Assembly (NCBI GenBank): GCA_025362675.1
Contig: JANYFN010000305.1
Coordinates: 1 to 44,530 of the forward strand
Origin: Limisphaerales bacterium
Lineage (GTDB): Bacteria; Verrucomicrobiota; Verrucomicrobiia; Limisphaerales; UBA11358
Direction: 5' to 3'
DNA length: 44,530 nucleotides
Shown piece after piece: positions 7,624 to 13,946 of this stretch; position 1 is the first letter of the stretch, and each line of letters begins with the position of its first letter. Both the position numbers and the translations under genes were made by a program. The notes beneath the pieces are model-generated. The model made no database searches. It saw only the letters and a program-made list of their open reading frames with translations, and was not told the DNA's origin.

Positions 7624-8098
7624 AAAAATTGTTTTAGCCACGATTCTCTCCGGGATTTTTTCCTGCGCGCATGCCGCGCTGAAAGTCGGTGACACCTTGC
7701 CTGATCTGGTGAGCTACAAGTTGGAAGGTAAATTACCCGACAGCTTGAAAGGAAAAATTGTGGTCGTAGATTTCTGGGCCTCGTGGTGTCTGCCCTGCGC
7801 GGAATCGTTTCCGGTGATGGACGAGCTGCAAAAAAAATACGGCGACCGCGTGGTCATTCTCGCTGTGAACGTGGACGAAAAAGCGGCGAAGATGGAAAAA
7901 TTTCTCACGAAGCATCCGGTCACCTTCACCGTCGTCCGCGATGGCTCGCAAAAACTCGTGGCGGCAGTTGAACCGGAAACCATGCCCACCTCATTTATTT
8001 TGGATGGCGAAGGCAAAGTGAAGTTTCTTCACAAAGGTTTTCACGGCGATGAAACGCGCCAGCAATACATCAGCGAAATAGATTCCCTCTTGAAATGA
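7604..8098 (+). CDS. TlpA-like exported thioredoxin
   Basis: 164 residues with a signal peptide at 1-24 (KKIVLATILSGIFSCAHA) and a thioredoxin fold whose active site is WASWCLPC (C62, C65). The cis-Pro region reads PETMPTSFILDG. It overlaps the apbE end by 20 bp and the next gene by 4 bp, so it is clearly part of the cluster. TlpA/ResA proteins reduce or isomerise exported thiols, often during cytochrome or cuproprotein assembly. The likely client here is the neighbouring DUF4266 lipoprotein, whose extreme C-terminus carries a Cys-Gly-Cys pair. That partnership is inference from linkage. Confidence 0.92.
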   Translation: MNIFPLKKIVLATILSGIFSCAHAALKVGDTLPDLVSYKLEGKLPDSLKGKIVVVDFWASWCLPCAESFPVMDELQKKYGDRVVILAVNVDEKAAKMEKFLTKHPVTFTVVRDGSQKLVAAVEPETMPTSFILDGEGKVKFLHKGFHGDETRQQYISEIDSLLK

Positions 8099-8319
8099 TT
8101 ATGAACCGCATCGCCTTGATTTTATTGGCCGTAATCACCTTGGCCATCACAAGTGGCTGCGTGAACGTCAAGCCGTGGCAACGTGAGCATCTGGCCGATT
8201 ATACGATGCAACCCGACCGCGACCCGCTCGGAACCGCGCAAGCTGAACACATCTGGTTCTCGCGTGAGGAGGCCAGCGGCGGCAGCGGCGTGGGCGGCGG
8301 CGGCTGCGGCTGCAATTAA
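8095..8319 (+). CDS. DUF4266 small lipoprotein ending in GGGGCGCN
   Basis: 74 residues from the overlapping ATG (ATGA with tlpA), or 72 from the second in-frame ATG at 8101. The lipobox ITSGC gives a mature lipoprotein of about 53 residues. The core VKPWQREHLADYTMQPDRDP is the DUF4266 signature, followed by FSREEASGGSG and a Gly-rich tail ending CGC-Asn. The tail looks built for metal, cofactor or thiol chemistry, which fits the neighbouring thioredoxin. DUF4266 is commonly found next to DUF3570, so the two are probably one functional unit at the outer membrane. The biochemical role is not known to me. Confidence 0.88.
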   Translation: MIMNRIALILLAVITLAITSGCVNVKPWQREHLADYTMQPDRDPLGTAQAEHIWFSREEASGGSGVGGGGCGCN

Positions 8320-8371
8320 AATTTTCAGTCACGTGAACCAACCAACCCTCAATACCAAACCTAAAACCATC

Positions 8372-9397
8372 ATGAAACGATTGGCCCAAATCCTTCCCAT
8401 TTTTCTCGCTGCGGCATTGCAGATCATGCCAATGGTCAGAAATTTTTTCCTCAGTCCCGCCGCAGGTTCGAGCTTCGCCTTCATTCTCCGTTGGGGCGTC
8501 GGCTCAGCGGCGGCCGTCGGGGCATATGATTCGTGTTCGGGAGCGACCAATTTTTTCGCCGGCCCAACGAACATGACCTTGAACATGAATACGCCTTATA
8601 CCACCAACTTGTTATTAACCGTCAAGACTTCCGGCGATGGCGGGGCGCTTTGCACCGTGTTAACCAATAGCACAGTGGCGGCCGTTCTTATATATCCCGC
8701 TACTACGACCAACGGTATGCCCGCAGGAATGAGTTTGAAGTTTTTTGATTTGAATACTGGCAGTTCCAGTTTTTCAAATGTTTACTGCCAAATTTACGGA
8801 ACTCCAACCAAGGCTGGCACCAATTTATTTCATCTGAATTTATTCTACCAAACTGGCACTGCCGCCGTGGATGGTGATTTTAGAATAGTTGTTCAGGCTG
8901 CCAGCGGTGGGGTTGCGCCGACGATTACCAATCAGCCGACGGGAACTTCGATAATAGCCGGTGGTAGCACCTCGTTTAGCGTTACTGCTGGTGGCACGAC
9001 TCCGCTGGCCTATCAGTGGCGATTAGCTAACACCAACCTGACCGGAAACACAGCGAGTGCATTAAGTCTCTCGCAAGTCCGTATGAGTCAGGCGGGAAAT
9101 TATACTGTGGTCATAACAAATTCCTTCGGATCCATCACCAGCTCCCCAGCGGCGCTCGTGGTCAATGCGCCAGCTTCACCGACCATTACTGCACCCACAA
9201 AAAACGGCGGCGGATTTCAATTCACCTTTGTTCCGGTCGTCGGTTTAACAAATACCGTTCAAGCCAATAGCGATCTGAGCGGTGGCGCGTGGAATATGTT
9301 CTCCAACGTCCCGCCGCCCGTCAGCGTCAGCCCAGTGACGGTCACGGATACTCTCGGCAGTTCCAATCGTTTCTATCGCGTGATGATTCAGCCTTAA
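8372..9397 (+). CDS. membrane-anchored Ig-domain protein with DSCSGAT motif
   Basis: 341 residues from the ATG at 8372 (MKRLAQILPIFLAAAL); the earlier track start lies inside the DUF4266 gene and translates to low-complexity Ala/Arg. Hydrophobic segments at about 5-20 and 33-51 are followed directly by DSCSGAT at 53-59, a second DxxSGAT match in this cluster. The middle is Ser/Thr/Asn-rich, and an Ig-like domain spans about 185-275 (AYQWRLANTNLTGN, then AGNYTVVITNSFGS). The C-terminal module NTVQANSDLSGGAWNMF...FYRVMIQP resembles the ends of other large exported proteins in this window. It sits 52 bp after DUF4266 in the same direction. I infer a surface or periplasmic partner of the ApbE system. 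Confidence 0.72.
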   Translation: MKRLAQILPIFLAAALQIMPMVRNFFLSPAAGSSFAFILRWGVGSAAAVGAYDSCSGATNFFAGPTNMTLNMNTPYTTNLLLTVKTSGDGGALCTVLTNSTVAAVLIYPATTTNGMPAGMSLKFFDLNTGSSSFSNVYCQIYGTPTKAGTNLFHLNLFYQTGTAAVDGDFRIVVQAASGGVAPTITNQPTGTSIIAGGSTSFSVTAGGTTPLAYQWRLANTNLTGNTASALSLSQVRMSQAGNYTVVITNSFGSITSSPAALVVNAPASPTITAPTKNGGGFQFTFVPVVGLTNTVQANSDLSGGAWNMFSNVPPPVSVSPVTVTDTLGSSNRFYRVMIQP

Positions 9398-9426
9398 ACG
9401 CGTATTCATTTTGACGGCACAGTTTT

Positions 9427-9454
9427 CGGCGTTGCGTCGGCGGGCGCAACGCCG
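9427..9454 (+). terminator. hairpin ending the ApbE cluster
   Basis: Perfect 10-bp stem CGGCGTTGCG/CGCAACGCCG with an 8-nt loop, followed by TTAAACTTT. It lies between the Ig-protein stop and the rph start. The T-run is weak, so termination is plausible but may be partial. Confidence 0.55.
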
Positions 9455-9468
9455 TTAAACTTTGCGCC

Positions 9469-10206
9469 ATGTCAGAAAATTTTCGCGCGGACGGACGCGC
9501 CCCAAATCAAATCCGTCCACTGCGTTTTCAAAACAACATCGCGCCTTATGCCGCCGGTTCCACGCTCATCGAATGGGGCAACACCCGCGTCATCTGCGGC
9601 GTGACCATCGAGGAAACAATCCCGCGTTGGATGAAGGACCAAAAAATCTCCGGCGGCTGGCTCACGGCGGAATACTCCATGCTCCCCTACTCCACTTTGG
9701 AACGTAAACCGCGCGATATCTCCAAGGGTAAACTGGACGGTCGTTCGTCCGAAATTCAACGGCTTATCGGCCGCTCGATTCGCGCGGCCGTGGATCTTGA
9801 AAAATTTGGCTCCCGCACCATTTGTATTGATTGCGATGTGTTGCAAGCGGATGGCGGCACGCGCACCGCAGCCATCACCGGCGCGTTTGTCGCCCTCTCG
9901 CTCGCGGTAAAAAAACTGATGGCTGAAAAGAAAATCACGGAAACGCCCATCCTCGCCGGGGTCGCCGCCGTGAGCGTCGGCATCGTCGCCGAAAAAGCGT
10001 TGCTCGACTTGTGTTACACCGAAGACGTGGCGGCGGCGGTGGATATGAATCTCGTGATGAATTCACGCGGCGAATTTATCGAGCTGCAAGGCTCGGGCGA
10101 AGAGGCAACTTTTACGGATACCCAGCTTGCCGAGTTGCTCGCGCTCGGCAAAATCGGCGTCGCTGATTTACTGGCCGCCCAACAAACCGCCATCGCCCAA
10201 GGATGA
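9469..10206 (+). CDS. rph: ribonuclease PH
   Basis: 245 residues, full length for RNase PH. It starts MSENFRADGRAPNQIRPLRF and shows DGRSSEIQRLIGRSIRAAVD and the phosphorolytic core DCDVLQADGGTRTAAITGAF. The enzyme removes 3' nucleotides from tRNA precursors with phosphate as attacking group and forms a hexameric ring in the cytosol. It begins a short plus-strand group with a histidine phosphatase gene immediately downstream. The start codon follows GCGCC with no clear Shine-Dalgarno. Confidence 0.96.
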   Translation: MSENFRADGRAPNQIRPLRFQNNIAPYAAGSTLIEWGNTRVICGVTIEETIPRWMKDQKISGGWLTAEYSMLPYSTLERKPRDISKGKLDGRSSEIQRLIGRSIRAAVDLEKFGSRTICIDCDVLQADGGTRTAAITGAFVALSLAVKKLMAEKKITETPILAGVAAVSVGIVAEKALLDLCYTEDVAAAVDMNLVMNSRGEFIELQGSGEEATFTDTQLAELLALGKIGVADLLAAQQTAIAQG

Positions 10207-10213
10207 TTTTATC

Positions 10214-10873
10214 GTGACAAAATCCAAAAAACTCTGGCATCACCATACCAAAAGACCCGCGACCCGGCTGCTACTTATCCGCCACGGTGAAGTGGAAACC
10301 CGCTACCAAAATAAATTTGGCGGCGTGATTGACATGAACCTCTCGGCAAATGGGAGAAAGCAGGCCAAGGTGCTCGCTGATTATCTGCGTGCCAAAACGA
10401 TTGATGCGATCTATGCCAGCCCGATGAAGCGCGTGCAGCAGACGCTCGCGCCCACATTAAAATTCAGCCATCAACAGCAAACTATTCTGCCCGGCCTGAA
10501 GGAAATTGATTTTGGCGACTGGACTGGGCTGGGCTGGAAAGACGTGGAAGCACGGTTCAAATTTCGTTCGCACGAATGGCTCGACCAGATTCATCGCCAC
10601 GGCTCCCCCAATGGTGAAAGCGGAAAAGTTTTTTCCGCGCGCGTAAAACCTTGCCTCGAACAAATTATGGCCGCCCATCCCGGAGAAAATGTGGCGATCT
10701 TCTGCCACGGCGGCGTCATCCGCATGATCTTGTCCGTGCTGCTGAAACTGCCGTTGCCGAAAACGAACCAGTTTGACGTCGAATACGCCAGCATCACGCA
10801 GTTAGCGCTGCATGAGCACATAAACGAGGTGGAACTGCTGAACTTCACTCCGTGGCGCGATCTGGTGGGGTGA
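10214..10873 (+). CDS. histidine phosphatase / phosphoglycerate mutase-like protein
   Basis: 219 residues from the GTG at 10214, 7 bp after rph and with CAAGGA upstream; the track start inside rph is rejected. The phosphohistidine motif LLIRHGEVE is near residue 20, R-containing YASPMKRVQQT follows, then KEIDFGDWTGLGWKD and the second catalytic His in IFCHGGVIRM. These are hallmarks of the GpmB/CobC/SixA branch. Members dephosphorylate small metabolites (alpha-ribazole phosphate, phosphosugars and others). The substrate is not evident from the sequence or from its neighbours. Confidence 0.9.
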   Translation: MTKSKKLWHHHTKRPATRLLLIRHGEVETRYQNKFGGVIDMNLSANGRKQAKVLADYLRAKTIDAIYASPMKRVQQTLAPTLKFSHQQQTILPGLKEIDFGDWTGLGWKDVEARFKFRSHEWLDQIHRHGSPNGESGKVFSARVKPCLEQIMAAHPGENVAIFCHGGVIRMILSVLLKLPLPKTNQFDVEYASITQLALHEHINEVELLNFTPWRDLVG

Positions 10874-10880
10874 AAAATTC

Positions 10881-10952
10881 AACCGCGAAATACACGAAAT
10901 ACGCGAAATAAAAACCAGAAATTTTGTTCGCGTATTTTGCCTATTCGCGGTT
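10881..10952. repeat. imperfect inverted repeat with internal ACGCGAAAT repeats
   Basis: Left arm AACCGCGAAATACACGAAAT then ACGCGAA; right arm TTCGCGTATTTTGCC then TATTCGCGGTT. Together they fold into a stem of about 26 bp with a 19-nt loop. The left arm is itself a run of CGCGAAATA-like units. It fills the gap between the phosphatase stop and prmA. I take it as a dispersed intergenic repeat that may also act as a terminator. Confidence 0.65.
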
Positions 10953-10965
10953 AACAATTCCGATT

Positions 10966-11883
10966 ATGAAAACGACTAAACCTCTCTGGCGCATCTCCGT
11001 CACCACTTCGCTCACAGCGGAGGATGCCGTAATGGAACTGCTCGGTTCAACGTTTGGCACAACCGCCTCGGCCTATTTCAATCTTGAGACTGGCGTGAGC
11101 ATTGTCTCGGTCTATCTGACCGGCAAAAAAGGGCTTTCGGCTGGAAAAAAAGCGGCAATTTTTTCCGGTCTGGAGCAGATGAAAAAATTTGGCCTTGATC
11201 CGCAACCAGGGGAAATTGAAGCCAAAAAAGTCAAACGCGAAGATTGGGCCGAGTCTTGGAAAAAACATTTTAAAGCAATGGAAATCGACAAGGCGTTGCT
11301 CGTAAAACCGAGCTGGATTAAAAAATCGCCCCGCAAAAATCAAGCGGTGGTGATCCTTGATCCGGGTTTGAGTTTCGGCACCGGACAACATGCTACAACG
11401 TCATTTTGCCTTTCGGAAATTGTCAGACTGCAAAAAAAAGAACAGTCAAAATCATTTTTGGACATCGGCACGGGTTCAGGAATCCTGGCTATTTCGGCAG
11501 CAAAACTCGGCTACCAGCCCGTCGAAGCGTTTGATTTTGATCCTGAATCTGTCCGCGTCGCCAAAGCGAATGCTGCGGTGAACGACGTTTCAAAAAAAAT
11601 AAAATTATCACGCGGTGACGTGACGAAGTTGCCACTTCGGGCACCGGAAAAATATGACCTTGTCTGTGCGAATCTCATTTCTAATCTGTTAGTGGCAGAA
11701 CGAAAGCGCATTGTAAATCGGGTAAAACCCGACGGCACGCTGGTGCTGGCCGGGATTTTGGCGGTGGAATTTGGCGAGGTGCAAGTCACGTTCGAATCTT
11801 TGGGTTGGAAACTGGTGGCCGACAAAGTTGAAAAAGAATGGCGTTCTGGTTCGTTTCAATTGGTGCGAAAAAATTCGCAATAA
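10966..11883 (+). CDS. prmA: ribosomal protein L11 methyltransferase
   Basis: 305 residues from the ATG at 10966 (MKTTKPLWRISVTTS); the longer track ORF begins inside the upstream repeat. It has an N-terminal L11-recognition domain, then VILDPGLSFGTGQHATTSFC and the SAM-binding motif FLDIGTGSGILAISAAKLG, followed by EAFDFDPESVRVAKANA and the post-motif DLVCANLISNLL. PrmA trimethylates ribosomal protein L11 in the cytosol. The gene is flanked by the inverted repeat upstream and the small ORF region downstream. Confidence 0.94.
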   Translation: MKTTKPLWRISVTTSLTAEDAVMELLGSTFGTTASAYFNLETGVSIVSVYLTGKKGLSAGKKAAIFSGLEQMKKFGLDPQPGEIEAKKVKREDWAESWKKHFKAMEIDKALLVKPSWIKKSPRKNQAVVILDPGLSFGTGQHATTSFCLSEIVRLQKKEQSKSFLDIGTGSGILAISAAKLGYQPVEAFDFDPESVRVAKANAAVNDVSKKIKLSRGDVTKLPLRAPEKYDLVCANLISNLLVAERKRIVNRVKPDGTLVLAGILAVEFGEVQVTFESLGWKLVADKVEKEWRSGSFQLVRKNSQ

Positions 11884-12009
11884 AAGTTTGAACAATCCAC
11901 TACCGGTGCGAGTCTCATTTACGTCTGTCAGCGGATTCCGAAACAGGCCCGAAGAGTTGGCATTGTTTAGGCTGTAGCTCTGGTGACAGTAAACGAAAGG
12001 CACAATGCT

Positions 12010-12174
12010 ATGATGAAAACTATGCAAGCCATCAGTGAAGCTATCCGTGATCCGAAACACCCGTTTCGTAAAACAGATCACCAACCAAAAAAATCGCTCA
12101 AAAATCGTTACGAGCGCAGAAAAATCAAAGAATACCTCCATCTCGGGGATTGGTTGTCCGAGGAAGCAGCGTAA
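12010..12174 (+). CDS. small basic protein, hypothetical
   Basis: 54 residues from the ATG at 12010 (63 from the GTG at 11983). The sequence is highly charged (KHPFRKTDHQPKKSLKNRYE, then RRKIKEYLHLGDWLSEEAA), with no membrane segment or known domain. It is followed by a hairpin shared with zur, consistent with a real transcript end. No strong ribosome binding site is visible. It could be a genuine small nucleic-acid-binding protein or a chance ORF. Confidence 0.4.
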   Translation: MMKTMQAISEAIRDPKHPFRKTDHQPKKSLKNRYERRKIKEYLHLGDWLSEEAA

Positions 12175-12212
12175 AATTACAGGACAACCATTCTTCTAAA
12201 ATGTCCTTAAAC

Positions 12213-12240
12213 CGCCGGTTGAACCTAAGTTCAACCGGCG
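12213..12240. terminator. bidirectional terminator between small ORF and zur
   Basis: Perfect 12-bp stem CGCCGGTTGAAC/GTTCAACCGGCG with a 4-nt loop CTAA. It lies between convergent genes and 12 bp past the zur stop, so it can serve both strands. The flanking T-runs are modest. Confidence 0.75.
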
Positions 12241-12252
12241 ATGTAAGAAAAA

Positions 12253-12714
12253 TCACCTCTGACAGTCCGGGCAGGTTCCAAAAAACTCCAGTTTGTGGGT
12301 CACATTTTTGTAGCCATTTTTTTGAGCAATTCTTTTTTGAATTTCGTCTGGAAAACATTCCGCAATTTCTACCACGCCGGAACAGTTGACGCAAACCAAG
12401 TGATGGTGGTGCCCATCATCTCCTTCGCCAACGAGTTCAAACCTCGCCGCCCCGTCATGGAAATGGTAGCGCTTGACCATTCCCATCGTCTCCAAGAGAT
12501 GCATTGACCGATAAACCGTGGCAAGGTCGCAATGGTCTTTTGGCAGTGCGGCTAAAATCTCCCGACTCGTGAGCGGATGCGGATGGGCATGGAGAATTTC
12601 CAGAATGGCCGCGCGCGGTCCAGTGATCTTTCGGGATTCGCGGCGGAGGCGTCCGGTGAGGTCGGACATTTTTTCGCGACGCGGTGGATGCTCGTGCCCG
12701 CAGACCTTTTTCAT
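12253..12714 (-). CDS. zur: Fur-family regulator, probably Zur
   Basis: 153 residues. The winged helix has DLATVYRSMHLLETMGMV as recognition helix, HHHHLVCVNC provides regulatory-site His and Cys108/Cys111, and CPDC (148/151) completes the structural zinc site. The family represses metal uptake genes when its metal is bound. The ATG overlaps the stop of the ZIP transporter gene by 4 bp, so regulator and transporter are co-expressed. Zur is favoured over Fur because its partner is a ZIP importer and the next operon carries cysteine-poor ribosomal proteins and a zinc-finger-less DksA. Metal identity is inferred. A palindrome before the ZIP gene is the likely autoregulatory operator. Confidence 0.85.
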   Translation of the reverse strand: MKKVCGHEHPPRREKMSDLTGRLRRESRKITGPRAAILEILHAHPHPLTSREILAALPKDHCDLATVYRSMHLLETMGMVKRYHFHDGAARFELVGEGDDGHHHHLVCVNCSGVVEIAECFPDEIQKRIAQKNGYKNVTHKLEFFGTCPDCQR

Positions 12715-13430
12715 GCTTCAAAAATTACGCTCGCAAGTCCCAAACCCAACCCCACTACGAGCGCGATAATTTTCGGTAAAGGAAACCGGTGGTGATCTTC
12801 GCTTTCAAACAAAATGGTCGTGGCAATGTGCATGAATATGCCAATGACGACGGCCATTAGATAACGCGAATAGATTGCCAACCCAGTATGCGTGCTGATG
12901 AACATTCCAATGGGAGCCATCGCCGCAAATAGGCCCAGACATGTGAGGGCTCCTGATTTCTTCATGCCGCTTTGCAATAGCATTCCCAGGAGCGCGATGG
13001 AAATCGGATAGTTATGAACAACGACGCTGATCAAAAGAAAGTGGCGCGCGTGGATGTTGACATGTTCCGGCGATTGCCCAAGGGCGAGCGCCTCGACAAA
13101 CGCGTGAATGCATAGTCCCGCCAAAATTCCAAAGGCCATGCGGCCATGAATCTCATGTGCGTGTCCGTGTTCAATCCCCATCGAAACGGCATCCAGCGCG
13201 AGCTGCAACATGAAGCCGGCCAAAATGAATCCGCCAATGATGAGCGGTTTAATTGCCATACCAGCCTCCGGCGCATATAAATCTGGCAATAGATGCATCA
13301 CCACCAAGGTGAAAAGATAGGCACCGATGAACGTATTCAGCAACTTGACCCGGCGGGCATCGGTGAGCTGCAAGCCAAAAACCGTGAGTGCTCCGAGCAC
13401 AATACTGGAAAGCAAAATGAGATAGTCCAT
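12711..13430 (-). CDS. ZIP-family metal (zinc) transporter
   Basis: 239 residues with about seven or eight membrane helices and His-rich loops (GIEHGHAHEIHGR). The conserved ZIP helix motif appears as IHAFVEALALG, and VVHNYPISIALLG matches the second metal-binding helix. ZIP proteins move Zn2+ or other divalent metals into the cytosol. The variable loop is short, so this is a compact bacterial form. It is translationally coupled to zur and preceded by a near-perfect palindrome 13 bp from its ATG, suggesting repression when zinc is plentiful. Confidence 0.86.
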   Translation of the reverse strand: MDYLILLSSIVLGALTVFGLQLTDARRVKLLNTFIGAYLFTLVVMHLLPDLYAPEAGMAIKPLIIGGFILAGFMLQLALDAVSMGIEHGHAHEIHGRMAFGILAGLCIHAFVEALALGQSPEHVNIHARHFLLISVVVHNYPISIALLGMLLQSGMKKSGALTCLGLFAAMAPIGMFISTHTGLAIYSRYLMAVVIGIFMHIATTILFESEDHHRFPLPKIIALVVGLGLGLASVIFEA

Positions 13431-13443
13431 GCCGGCGAATTCT

Positions 13444-13466
13444 TAATTGCAAATCGTTTGCATTTA
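13444..13466. promoter_or_regulatory. candidate Zur operator upstream of the ZIP-zur operon
   Basis: TAATTGCAAA-TCG-TTTGCATTTA is a 23-bp dyad matching at 9 of 10 arm positions, with perfect core TGCAAA/TTTGCA. It lies between the rpsR terminator and the ZIP start codon, as expected for a Fur-family operator. No second copy is visible upstream of the dksA-like gene. Confidence 0.6.
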
Positions 13467-13481
13467 CAAGGTATAAAAAAA

Positions 13482-13510
13482 GTCCGTTTTTGCACGGGGC
13501 AAAAACGGAC
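13482..13510 (-). terminator. strong rho-independent terminator after rpsR
   Basis: Perfect 12-bp stem GTCCGTTTTTGC/GCAAAAACGGAC with a 5-nt loop and TTTTTTT following on the minus strand. It ends the dksA-like/rpmG/rpsR transcript and insulates it from ZIP-zur. Confidence 0.9.
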
Positions 13511-13518
13511 GGTGAAAA

Positions 13519-13773
13519 TTATTTCATCAACAGCATCTGACGAGCGCGCTTGATCGCCGTGGTCATGCGGCGCTGATAGTGCGCGGGCAGACCCGTATAT
13601 TTGCGCGGCAGAATGCGGCCTTGATCCGTCACAAACTGCTTGAGCAGATTCGTGTTCTTGAAGTCCAGCGCATCGAGAGTGAAGTCAATTTTTGGCTTCG
13701 GGCGTGGAGTGCGGTTTTCGCGGACGCCTTTGCCGCGCTTGTCGGATTTTTCGGTGTTGGTCTTGCGTGGCAT
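13519..13773 (-). CDS. rpsR: 30S ribosomal protein S18, cysteine-free
   Basis: 84 residues. The C-terminal half KNTNLLKQFVTDQGRILPRK then YTGLPAHYQRRMTTAIKRAR is typical S18. The N-terminal extension is basic and contains no cysteine, so this is a zinc-independent form. S18 binds S6 and 16S rRNA in the small subunit platform. The usual rpsF-rpsR-rplI arrangement is absent; here it follows rpmG by 2 bp, next to a metal-uptake operon. Whether the genome holds a second S18 cannot be seen from here. Confidence 0.95.
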   Translation of the reverse strand: MPRKTNTEKSDKRGKGVRENRTPRPKPKIDFTLDALDFKNTNLLKQFVTDQGRILPRKYTGLPAHYQRRMTTAIKRARQMLLMK

Positions 13774-13775
13774 AA

Positions 13776-13943
13776 TTACTTGATCTCCTTGTGCAAGGTG
13801 TGGCGGCGCAGGGCGGGGTTATATTTCTTAACCTCCAGCTTTTCCAGTTGCAGCTTTTTGTTGCGGGATGTGGTGTAGCGCGAAGGGGATTTCCCCTCTT
13901 TGCGCGCCTCGGTGCATTCGATGGTGATGGTTTCGCGGGCCAT
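13776..13943 (-). CDS. rpmG: 50S ribosomal protein L33, zinc-ribbon-less form
   Basis: 55 residues, too short for the ORF track. It reads [20 protein letters not shown] then [20 protein letters not shown] and [15 protein letters not shown]. The YTTSRNKK and [10 protein letters not shown] blocks are diagnostic of L33. Only one cysteine remains, so it cannot form the CxxC...CxxC zinc ribbon. It lies 3 bp after the dksA-like gene and 2 bp before rpsR, so all three are co-transcribed. Confidence 0.94.
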   Translation of the reverse strand: MARETITIECTEARKEGKSPSRYTTSRNKKLQLEKLEVKKYNPALRRHTLHKEIK

Positions 13944-13946
13944 AAA

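Noticed and set aside
8183-8371. Upstream GTG start of the Ig-domain protein
   Set aside because: The extension overlaps DUF4266 and translates its Gly/Cys tail out of frame as Ala-rich sequence; the ATG at 8372 has a proper membrane leader.
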